Shown here: in pieces, positions 1 to 5,166 of the stretch | How positions within the stretch are numbered: position 1 is the first letter of the stretch | Layout of the letters: each line of letters begins with the position of its first letter | The notes under the pieces: model-generated | What the model saw: the letters and a program-made list of their open reading frames with translations, nothing else | The model's database searches: none | Told to the model about the DNA's origin: nothing | Assembly: GCA_009783605.1 (NCBI GenBank) | Contig: WRDE01000099.1 | Location: 1 to 7,222 of the forward strand | Origin: Oscillospiraceae bacterium | GTDB taxonomy: Bacteria; Bacillota; Clostridia; Oscillospirales; Acutalibacteraceae | Direction: 5' to 3' | Length of the DNA stretch: 7,222 nucleotides | Program-made: the position numbers and the translations under genes

Positions 1-816
1 ATAGTAAAAACCCATCTCCTCAAACATCGAGCTCTTGCTGTATACGGTTTTTTTCAGCCGCGTCTTGAACCCCGCCATCAAACGGAAAAGAGCAGGCCCT
101 ATCAAGGGAATATGGTTGGATACCCGGTTGACCATCTTTTTAAACCGTAAATATTTGCGCTGGCTGCGCAGTTTTGCGAGGTAGCGGGCGATAAATCCGA
201 CGTTTTGGCTGATCGACATGCGGTTGTCATTGAGGATGACAATCAAACGGTCGGAACTGCGGCCCGCGTTGCACAAACCCTCATAGGCCAATCCGCCAGT
301 CATCGCGCCGTCACCGATCACGGCTATGGTATAGCCCTCTTTTCCGGTCAGGGTTTTCGCTTTGGCGATTCCGTTGGCGGCGGAAATGGAGCTGCTTGCG
401 TGACCGACCACAAAAGTATCCGACGGGTGCTCGCCCGGATCCGGGAATCCGGAGAGGCCGTGTTCCTGTCTCAGTGTGTGAAACCGCGCTCCCCGGCCGG
501 TCAATAATTTATGAATGTAACATTGATGCCCCACGTCCCAGATGACGTTGTCCGGCGGATCGCCGTCAAAAACTATACCGGTATTCCCGTTTGCGTCATC
601 ATTCCGTTCCGCGCTGTCCTCATATAAATCGAATACCTGATGGAGCGCTACCGTCAGCTCGACGACACCGAGATTGGCCGAAAGATGCCCGCCGGTTTTT
701 GATACGGTATGTATCAATATCTGCCGCAGTAAACCGCAGAGCTCTTCCAGTTCACCCGCCGGCATGATCTTTAGCTCTTCTATCTCAGGGATCTGTTCGA
801 TCCATTGTTGTTCCAA
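1..816 (-). CDS. dxs: 1-deoxy-D-xylulose-5-phosphate synthase, N-terminal 272 residues (cut by window edge)
   Basis: DXS is the thiamine-diphosphate enzyme that condenses pyruvate with glyceraldehyde 3-phosphate, the entry step of the MEP isoprenoid pathway; cytoplasmic. Visible motifs are VSKTGGHLSANLGVVEL (38-54, with the active-site His of the GGH motif), IWDVGHQ (92-98), GLSGFP (120-125), GHASSSISA (138-146) and the cofactor motif GDGAMTGG (168-175) closing with NDN (196-198). The reading frame stays open to base 1, so more than half of a normal protein of about 620 residues lies outside. The start is TTG: an in-frame TAG lies seven codons upstream, the first in-frame ATG is codon 18, and an AGAAAGGTG ribosome site sits 8 bases before TTG. 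Two oddities: about 22 extra residues between the strand ending VFD (61-63) and VIWDVGHQ, and Arg199 where the family usually has Glu in NDNEMSI. It follows ispA after 47 bases, consistent with a shared isoprenoid role. Identity is very secure. Confidence 0.96.
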   Translation of the reverse strand, partial: MEQQWIEQIPEIEELKIMPAGELEELCGLLRQILIHTVSKTGGHLSANLGVVELTVALHQVFDLYEDSAERNDDANGNTGIVFDGDPPDNVIWDVGHQCYIHKLLTGRGARFHTLRQEHGLSGFPDPGEHPSDTFVVGHASSSISAANGIAKAKTLTGKEGYTIAVIGDGAMTGGLAYEGLCNAGRSSDRLIVILNDNRMSISQNVGFIARYLAKLRSQRKYLRFKKMVNRVSNHIPLIGPALFRLMAGFKTRLKKTVYSKSSMFEEMGFYY

Positions 817-831
817 TAAATCCGCACCTTT
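814..831 (-). promoter_or_regulatory. Ribosome binding site and TTG start of dxs
   Basis: Read on the minus strand, AGAAAGGTG is followed by 8 bases and then TTG. The site matches most of the Firmicute anti-Shine-Dalgarno complement AGAAAGGAGGTG. The in-frame TAG overlapping its 5' end rules out any longer N-terminus, and GTG within the site is out of frame, so TTG is the only start that keeps the conserved N-terminal segment with normal spacing. Confidence 0.8.
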
Positions 832-840
832 CTAAAAAAT

Positions 841-871
841 AATTTTAATTATAGTATATACAATTAAAATT
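841..871. repeat. A/T inverted repeat spanning the ispA stop codon and the ispA-dxs spacer
   Basis: Arms AATTTTAATT (841-850) and AATTAAAATT (862-871) are perfect 10-bp complements around 11 bases. The inner part, 847-865, is one copy of a 19-base near-palindrome that recurs in other spacers of this window. The ispA stop codon lies inside the right arm. On the transcript the hairpin is followed by a short T-rich run, but with no G/C pairs it is unlikely to be an efficient terminator. Whether it functions is unknown; A/T-only palindromes arise easily by chance. Confidence 0.5.
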
Positions 872-1763
872 TACGAATCAGCAATTCTTCTGCGAGGAAG
901 CGGAGGGATTCAGCCTCTTCGCCGAATACCGATAACGCGTCAAGTGCGGTTTTTGTGCGCTGCCGGGCCAATTCTTTGGCTTTTTCCAATCCCAAAAAGC
1001 CCGGATAGGTATTCTTATGATGATCGCCGTCGCTTCCAACCGGTTTCCCCATCTGTTCGGCAGAAGAAGTCACATCCAATATATCGTCCACAATTTGAAA
1101 GCATAACCCTATTGACAAACCGAATTGCCCGGCAGCGGCAATTTGTGCTTCGTTTCCGCCGCCTAACACAGCGCCCGTTTGGCAGGCGGCCCGGATCAGC
1201 GCGGCGGTTTTCCCCTGCTGCAGCCGCTCTAAAGTATCAAGATTTATCAATTTGTCTTCGCTCTGTATATCCAATTCCTGGCCGCCGATCATACCCGGGT
1301 AATCCCCCTGTCCGAGTCCGGCCGCCCGGGCCAAAATACTGCCGGCGCGGATCATGGATTCACCGGAATAATCGGCCAACAGCCGGGGGTTAAGGATCAC
1401 TTCATATGCGCGGTTCAACAGCGCGTCGCCGGTCAGCAGCGCCATGTCCTCGCCGTAAGCGGCGTGCACCGAGGGCTTCCCTCGCCGCATGGGACTGTCG
1501 TCCATACACGGCATGTCGTCGTGTATCAATGAATACGCATGGATCATCTCCAGCGCCGCCGCGAAAGGAACCGCTTTTTCAATCTCTCCGCCGCATAACT
1601 GCACAAACGCCAACAATAAAACCGGACGCAGCCGTTTCCCGCCGTCAAGGCAGGCATACCTCATCGCCGCCGACACAGTACTGTCATAAACCGGTAAAAA
1701 ATCGGTTAGCGATCGATCGATCATTTCATATAAAGGATATATTTTTTCATCGTAAATAGGCAT
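864..1763 (-). CDS. ispA: Farnesyl diphosphate synthase (short-chain polyprenyl synthase)
   Basis: This 299-residue enzyme should condense isopentenyl diphosphate with dimethylallyl and then geranyl diphosphate to give farnesyl diphosphate, the precursor of undecaprenyl carriers and quinone or other terpenoid tails. Seen: GGKRLRP (41-47), which binds the diphosphate; the first Asp-rich motif DDMPCMDD (82-89) in the bacterial form with two extra residues, followed by RRGKP (93-97); the second motif FQIVDDILD (222-230); and GKPVGSD in the C-terminal third. Tyr77, five residues before the first Asp motif, is the usual marker for a C15 product, so FPP rather than GGPP is inferred. The usual HRHKTG segment reads LQQGKTAAL here (181-189), keeping Lys185 and Thr186 but losing the histidines. 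The ATG is preceded only by a weak GCGGGTGA ribosome site, but no other in-frame start fits. It lies between xseB (80 bases) and dxs (47 bases), the standard order in Clostridia. Confidence 0.95.
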   Translation of the reverse strand: MPIYDEKIYPLYEMIDRSLTDFLPVYDSTVSAAMRYACLDGGKRLRPVLLLAFVQLCGGEIEKAVPFAAALEMIHAYSLIHDDMPCMDDSPMRRGKPSVHAAYGEDMALLTGDALLNRAYEVILNPRLLADYSGESMIRAGSILARAAGLGQGDYPGMIGGQELDIQSEDKLINLDTLERLQQGKTAALIRAACQTGAVLGGGNEAQIAAAGQFGLSIGLCFQIVDDILDVTSSAEQMGKPVGSDGDHHKNTYPGFLGLEKAKELARQRTKTALDALSVFGEEAESLRFLAEELLIRKF

Positions 1764-1808
1764 ATTTGTTGATTCACCCGCTTTGTCACAGACTTCTTGT
1801 TAAATATA

Positions 1809-1837
1809 GTATTTTATTTGCAAAAGAAATAAAATAC
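1809..1837. repeat. Perfect 11-bp A/T hairpin in the xseB-ispA spacer
   Basis: GTATTTTATTT (1809-1819) and AAATAAAATAC (1827-1837) are exact complements with a 7-base loop. It begins 6 bases after the xseB stop codon and ends about 45 bases before the ispA start. On the transcript it is followed by TATATTTAAC, not a proper U-tract, so a weak terminator, an RNA-processing or stability element, or a DNA palindrome are all possible. Function is not shown by the sequence. Confidence 0.55.
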
Positions 1838-1843
1838 CGTCGT

Positions 1844-2164
1844 CTATTGAAAGAGTTCATACTCGTCATTGTCCGGTTGACCGGTTGCATCCGGGACAAT
1901 TTCTGCCGGCGCGGAAGGCGTGGGAACGGCTGCTGTTGCCAGTGGTGCTGCGGAAGCCGGCGTAGCTTCCGGCGGCGCGGCATTGTTTAACCGCAGTATC
2001 TTTTGTTCCGCCGTTTGAAGCGTATTGGCACAAAAAGACGCCAGCCGGGTCCCTTCTTCAAAAAGCTTCATCGATTCATCCAATGTGCAGCGCCCATTTT
2101 CTAACAGTGCGGCAATCTCTTCCAGTTTCGCCATAGCCGCTTCAAAGCTCAATTCCGCAGACAT
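1844..2164 (-). CDS. xseB: Exonuclease VII small subunit with Ala/Pro-rich C-terminal extension
   Basis: XseB binds in multiple copies to the C-terminal helices of XseA to form exonuclease VII, which degrades single-stranded DNA from either end into short oligonucleotides; cytoplasmic. The family core is residues 4-60: LSFEAAMAKLEEIAALLENG, then LDESMKLFEEGTRLASFCANTLQTAEQKI, matching the usual two-helix pattern of about 60-80 residues in total. The protein is longer than usual (106 residues): about 62-97 is an Ala/Pro/Thr-rich, probably disordered stretch and 98-106 is an acidic-aromatic end, DNDEYELFQ. The extension is in frame with no sign of a frameshift; a genuine tail is favoured. The start is ATG with AGG eight bases upstream. 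It follows xseA after 50 bases, whereas in many bacteria the two genes overlap or nearly touch. Confidence 0.93.
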   Translation of the reverse strand: MSAELSFEAAMAKLEEIAALLENGRCTLDESMKLFEEGTRLASFCANTLQTAEQKILRLNNAAPPEATPASAAPLATAAVPTPSAPAEIVPDATGQPDNDEYELFQ

Positions 2165-2190
2165 ATAACCGGCCTCATTTCTATAAAATT

Positions 2191-2209
2191 AATTGTAAAT
2201 ATTATAATT
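2191..2209. repeat. 19-base A/T near-palindrome in the xseA-xseB spacer
   Basis: The plus strand reads AATTGTAAATATTATAATT. Arms AATTGTAA and TTATAATT pair at 7 of 8 positions around 3 bases. It matches the minus-strand reading of the dxs-spacer copy (847-865) at 17 of 19 positions, so the two copies are in opposite orientation. It ends 26 bases before the xseB start, just outside the ribosome binding region. Confidence 0.45.
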
Positions 2210-2214
2210 GCACG

Positions 2215-3411
2215 TCAGCCTGCCGAGATAACATCACATTCGGCGCCGCCGTCGGCAAAACACAGTGATATCCGGTCTCCGGCTGTTAGCGCTCCGGCCG
2301 AGAGGACGGCTTGTCCGTCTTTTTTTGCGATGGCGTATCCTCTGGCCAGAACCTTCAAAGGACTCAGCGCGTCAAGCTTTGCCGTAACAGCCGCAAGCCG
2401 CCGGTCGGACTGGTTGGTGACCGTTTGCGCGTTAGCAGTCAATAACCGCGTCAAAAAATCTAATTTCATCCGCTGCTCGTCTACAAAAAAGGTGGGAGCC
2501 GACAGACAGCGGCGGGAACGCAATGCCGATAACCTGGTGTGTTCCCGCGTCACCCGGTTGTGAAGCGCCTTTGCTGTTGACTGCTGTATCTCCCGGATAC
2601 GGATGGACAGCTGTGAACGGTCGGGAACCGCCAGTTCGGCCGCCGCCGATGGCGTCGGCGCGCGCAGGTCGGCGGCAAAGTCACAAATCGTGAAATCAGT
2701 CTCATGACCGACCGCCGAAATGACCGGAATGACCGACGCTTTGACAGCGCGGGCGAGCCGCTCGTCATTGAACGCCCAGAGATCCTCCAGTGAACCGCCG
2801 CCGCGGCCGATGATGATCGCGTCGGCGGCCCGCAACTGATTCAACCGTTCCAATGCCGCGATCAGCTGCAACGCGGCGGCTTCGCCCTGTACCTGTACCG
2901 GTGCCAGCACCACCACCGCCAAGGGATACCGACGCTTCAGCACACTGATGATATCCCTTACGGCGGCACCGGTCGGAGAGGTGATCACGCCGATCCGCGC
3001 CGGAAAACGTGGCAGCGTTTTTTTGCTTTTTTCATCAAACAGCCCTTCCGCCGCCAGCCGGTTTTTCAACTGTTCATAAGCCAGCTGCAGCGAACCGACG
3101 CCGTCCGGCTGCATTTCCTCGATATACAGCTGAAAAGCGCCGTCCCGTTCGTACAACGAGACATTGGCTCTGACGATAACCTTCATGCCGTTTTGCGGCG
3201 TGAACTGCAATCGCGCGGCGGCGCTTTTGAACATGACCGCCCTCACCAATGCGTCGGAATCCTTCAGCGACATATATAAATGACCGGAACTATAATTGTT
3301 ATTGAAATTGGAAAGCTCTCCGCTGACATACAGCCCCTGCAGATGCGGATCTTTTTCCAATTGCCCGCGGACATAACGGTTCAACTGACTGACGGTGATC
3401 ACCTGCGCCAT
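2215..3411 (-). CDS. xseA: Exonuclease VII large (catalytic) subunit
   Basis: XseA is the nuclease subunit of exonuclease VII, acting on single-stranded DNA in repair and mutagenic DNA clean-up. Residues 1-100 form the OB-fold domain (ITVSQLNRYVRGQLEKD, then YVSGELSNF and SGHLYMSLKD). The catalytic domain follows with RIGVITSPTGAAVRDI (139-154), GRGGGSLEDLW (202-212) and SAVGHETDFT (232-241). Asp153, Arg203, His236 and Asp239 correspond, with a constant offset of two, to the residues known as essential in the E. coli enzyme. A helical region from about 260 to 345 should be the XseB-binding arm, followed by a C-terminal end containing LARGYAI. At 398 residues it is shorter than the E. coli or Bacillus proteins (about 450) but normal for many Clostridia. 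The ATG has a good ACGGAGG site 5 bases upstream. It follows nusB after 41 bases and precedes its partner xseB. Confidence 0.97.
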   Translation of the reverse strand: MAQVITVSQLNRYVRGQLEKDPHLQGLYVSGELSNFNNNYSSGHLYMSLKDSDALVRAVMFKSAAARLQFTPQNGMKVIVRANVSLYERDGAFQLYIEEMQPDGVGSLQLAYEQLKNRLAAEGLFDEKSKKTLPRFPARIGVITSPTGAAVRDIISVLKRRYPLAVVVLAPVQVQGEAAALQLIAALERLNQLRAADAIIIGRGGGSLEDLWAFNDERLARAVKASVIPVISAVGHETDFTICDFAADLRAPTPSAAAELAVPDRSQLSIRIREIQQSTAKALHNRVTREHTRLSALRSRRCLSAPTFFVDEQRMKLDFLTRLLTANAQTVTNQSDRRLAAVTAKLDALSPLKVLARGYAIAKKDGQAVLSAGALTAGDRISLCFADGGAECDVISAG

Positions 3412-3452
3412 ACGGCCTCCGTTTTTTATAAATTGACTTGCTGATAGTATAA

Positions 3453-3878
3453 TTACGCCGCCGGATCTGGATTTTCCAATTTTTCCGGAGCTTTCCGGGC
3501 GATCCCGCCGAGTACGCCGTTGATAAATGCCGCGTCCTCTTCCCCGCCGTATTTTTTCGACAGCTCCACCGCCTCATTGATCGAAACGCTGACCGGAATA
3601 TCCTGCTCAAACCACATCTCATAAACTGCCAGCCGCATCACGGTCATCGCTACCCGTGAGATCCGGTTAGTCTGCCAGTTGTGAGAAAATATGCTGATTT
3701 CGGCGTCGATTTTTTCAATATGCCGCGCCGCCCCTTCGGCCAGCGAAATGACAAAATCATCTGCCTGGAGATCCCGCGTTTCTCCGGCAAACTGGACAAT
3801 ATCTTCCATCGTCAGGGATGAGAAGGTTTTTTCAAATAACAAAAGAAACGCCGTTTCACGGGCTTCGCGACGGGTCAT
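3453..3878 (-). CDS. nusB: Transcription antitermination factor NusB
   Basis: NusB binds boxA RNA together with NusE (ribosomal protein S10) and supports antitermination of rRNA operons. The 141-residue length is typical. Seen: an N-terminal basic start TRREARETAFLLLFE (2-16) typical of the all-helical NusB fold and carrying the Arg-rich RNA-contact region; NWQTNRISRVAMTVMRLAVYEM in the middle; IPVSVSINEAVELSKKYG leading into the signature FINGVLGGI (118-126). A short Pro/Ala tail ends the protein. The start ATG is supported by AAAAGGAG seven bases upstream. In many Firmicutes nusB lies, as here, just downstream of an Asp23-family gene and upstream of folD or xseA; folD is absent from this interval. 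No internal irregularity seen. Confidence 0.96.
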   Translation of the reverse strand: MTRREARETAFLLLFEKTFSSLTMEDIVQFAGETRDLQADDFVISLAEGAARHIEKIDAEISIFSHNWQTNRISRVAMTVMRLAVYEMWFEQDIPVSVSINEAVELSKKYGGEEDAAFINGVLGGIARKAPEKLENPDPAA

Positions 3879-3914
3879 AAGGACTCCTTTTACAGTTTTT
3901 ACAACTCTTTTTAT

Positions 3915-3953
3915 AACAATTTACCCTCTACATGACTGCAGAGGGCAGTTGTT
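3915..3953. repeat. Imperfect hairpin between the Asp23-family gene and nusB
   Basis: CCCTCT (3924-3929) pairs with AGAGGG (3940-3945) around 10 bases; outside an internal loop (4 versus 3 bases), AACAA (3915-3919) pairs with TTGTT (3949-3953). It is the only spacer hairpin here with a G/C stem. On the transcript it lies soon after the Asp23-gene stop codon and is followed by ATAAAAAG rather than a U-run, so it is not a standard terminator in the operon direction. A role in limiting read-through or in transcript processing between the two genes is possible but unproven. Confidence 0.4.
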
Positions 3954-3961
3954 TTCAGATA

Positions 3962-4318
3962 TCATTTTTCCGGATCGGGCATCAGGCCGGCAATGTGGAC
4001 ATTCACCTTGGTTACCGGTTTGCCGGTCATCGACTGCACCGCGACCTTAACGGCCTGCTGGACGCCGCCGGCCGTATCGGGAATATTGGCGCCGGCACTC
4101 ATGAAAATATACACATCCAGCGATGTGACGTTATCGTTGTTGACCACCCGCACCGATTTACACGCGCCGGATCCGATAAAATTTCTCAGATCATTCGGCC
4201 GCGGAGCCATACCCGCGACGCCGGATATTTCTAATGCGGCGGTGCTTGCGATAGCGGCAATAACTTCTTCGGCGATAATACAACTGCCCTCCGAGCGGCG
4301 GACGCCTTTGTTATCCAT
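3962..4318 (-). CDS. Asp23/Gls24 family envelope stress response protein
   Basis: The 118-residue protein shows the family pattern: IIAEEVIAAIASTAALEISGVAGMA near the N-terminus, a variable centre, VYIFMSAGANIPDTAGGVQQAVKVAV, and a terminal VTKVNVHIAGL strand. Family members such as B. subtilis YqhY or staphylococcal Asp23 are small cytoplasmic or membrane-associated proteins linked to envelope stress and, for YqhY, to fatty-acid synthesis control; the biochemical role is not settled. There is no membrane segment. Start choice: an ATG at 4330 would add four residues (MVNI) but abuts the GAAAGGA ribosome site with no spacing, whereas the ATG at 4318 lies 12 bases beyond it and begins MDNKG, so 4318 is preferred. 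It is the first gene after a strong vegetative-type promoter and heads the nusB-xseAB-ispA-dxs block. The DUF2273 and AmaP partners that often accompany it are not present here. Confidence 0.9.
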   Translation of the reverse strand: MDNKGVRRSEGSCIIAEEVIAAIASTAALEISGVAGMAPRPNDLRNFIGSGACKSVRVVNNDNVTSLDVYIFMSAGANIPDTAGGVQQAVKVAVQSMTGKPVTKVNVHIAGLMPDPEK

Positions 4319-4371
4319 GATGTTTACCATTCCTTTCCGGATATTGAAATCGAAAAATAAGCTTCTCCCTG

Positions 4372-4406
4372 AAAATATTTTAACACGTTCACAGATAAAA
4401 TATTTT
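4372..4406. repeat. Perfect 11-bp A/T hairpin in the 5' leader of the Asp23-family gene
   Basis: AAAATATTTTA (4372-4382) and TAAAATATTTT (4396-4406) are exact complements around 13 bases. Because AAAATATTTT is itself a palindrome, the pair is also a direct repeat spaced 25 bases. It lies inside the predicted leader RNA, starting about 10 bases after the inferred transcription start and ending about 54 bases before the start codon. No riboswitch consensus is recognisable in the leader. It could be an RNA stem, a DNA operator with two half-sites, or chance in an A/T-rich tract. Confidence 0.5.
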
Positions 4407-4422
4407 GTTTTGCAAGATACTT

Positions 4423-4477
4423 ATTATACCACAGAATCAGGGATGGGCAAGCGTTTTTTTCAATTATTCGTTATTTT
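4423..4477 (-). promoter_or_regulatory. Sigma-A-type promoter for the Asp23-nusB-xseAB-ispA-dxs block
   Basis: On the minus strand the -10 box is a perfect TATAAT (4428-4423) preceded by TGG, giving the extended form TGnTATAAT. A -35 box TTGCCC (4450-4445, four of six consensus bases) lies 16 bases upstream. Further upstream, 4451-4477 is A/T-rich with an A-tract, resembling an UP element. Transcription should start near 4416, giving a leader of about 98 bases before the ATG at 4318. It sits directly after spoIIIAH, so the housekeeping genes need not depend on sporulation sigma factors. Confidence 0.8.
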
Positions 4478-5059
4478 TTAATTATTGACCGGAATAATCA
4501 CGATATCCCCGGCTTTGATCTGGGATTGCGCGGTGATGATTTCGGTGATTTGTATGGTTTCCTGCGGTTTCAACCCATCCGCCAGTACCACCACATGACA
4601 GTTTTTCCCCTCTATATAGACCACACTGTCCTGAAATCCCTTTGCTTTCAGCAAATTCTCAATGTTGTTTTCCCGTTCGATCGCTTTGGTTATCTCAATG
4701 GTAGCCGCGGCGGCCTGGGTTTTCATCGCGTCGGTGGATTTCACATTATTGAGCGTGTCTTTGAGAATATCCAATGCTTCCTGCCGGGCGGTCGAACGGT
4801 TGATCCTGGCCTGGGAAAAATAGGTAACCGCCGCGGTCGTCTGTTGGGTTATGGCGATGGTCGTGTTGTTCACAAATTGTGAATCGCCCAGATTGTTTCT
4901 TGTGGTGGACGCGGTCGTTTGCTGGGGAACGGTATCGTTCCCGGCCGGTTCGGCGTCCGGCGGGCCAGCTGTAAAAAAGTAGTTCAAATATACCGCCAAC
5001 CCCAATGCCGTTACCAATACCGCCATCATAACCTGCCGTTTGCCTAAAAGATTTTTCAT
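4478..5059 (-). CDS. spoIIIAH: Stage III sporulation protein AH (SpoIIIAH)
   Basis: SpoIIIAH sits in the mother-cell membrane facing the intermembrane space, where its C-terminal domain binds forespore SpoIIQ and helps form the channel that supports the engulfed forespore. The 193-residue protein has a short basic N-terminus, one membrane segment (about 10-28), a Thr/Pro/Asn-rich linker (about 30-78) and then the conserved domain YFSQARINRSTARQEALDIL (80-99), helices rich in Ala and charged residues, and a final sheet region with VVYIEGKNCHVVV and IIPVNN at the C-terminus. This last domain has the ring-building fold related to type III secretion ring proteins such as EscJ. The start ATG is preceded by GGAG at ten bases. 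It is the last spoIIIA gene; no clear terminator follows it, and the vegetative promoter of the next block begins immediately downstream. Confidence 0.93.
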   Translation of the reverse strand: MKNLLGKRQVMMAVLVTALGLAVYLNYFFTAGPPDAEPAGNDTVPQQTTASTTRNNLGDSQFVNNTTIAITQQTTAAVTYFSQARINRSTARQEALDILKDTLNNVKSTDAMKTQAAAATIEITKAIERENNIENLLKAKGFQDSVVYIEGKNCHVVVLADGLKPQETIQITEIITAQSQIKAGDIVIIPVNN

Positions 5060-5080
5060 CCCTGATCAACTCCGTTTCAA

Positions 5081-5099
5081 AAATGTAAAATATATAATT
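5081..5099. repeat. A/T near-palindrome copy upstream of spoIIIAH (diverged)
   Basis: The plus strand reads AAATGTAAAATATATAATT, matching the xseB-spacer copy (2191-2209) at 15 of 19 positions in the same orientation. It ends 21 bases before the spoIIIAH start. This is the weakest of the four copies, and the match could be compositional. Confidence 0.3.
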
Positions 5100-5166
5100 G
5101 CTATTTATGATAGTGTTTTTTTGCAACCGCTGCTGACCCTTCTTCCCGCTGTGTCATACCGATTAA

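Noticed and set aside
205..507. Plus-strand open frame of 100 codons
   Set aside because: It lies wholly antisense to conserved DXS sequence, has no ribosome site and no recognisable domain.
848..876. TATAAT in the ispA-dxs spacer as a promoter for dxs
   Set aside because: No acceptable -35 box lies 16-18 bases upstream (best about three of six matches); similar TATAAT hexamers occur in the xseB and spoIIIAF copies of the A/T motif, also without -35 boxes.
944..1759. Several plus-strand open frames opposite ispA
   Set aside because: All are antisense to conserved IspA motifs, Arg/Pro-rich as expected of shadow frames, and lack ribosome sites.
3299..3622. Minus-strand frame of 107 codons across the nusB-xseA junction
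   Set aside because: It overlaps both real genes in another frame and has the Arg-rich composition of a shadow.
4451..4480. Terminator for the spoIIIA operon after spoIIIAH
   Set aside because: There is an A-tract but no stem on the transcript strand; the T-run is on the other strand and lacks a preceding hairpin.
4746..5126. Minus-strand frame of 126 codons starting at a TTG upstream of spoIIIAH
   Set aside because: It overlaps the conserved spoIIIAH frame and shows no family features; spoIIIAH has the better start and known domains.
5100..5166. Sporulation sigma (E or G) promoter before spoIIIAH
   Set aside because: No pair of boxes with correct spacing to the known consensus sequences could be found.
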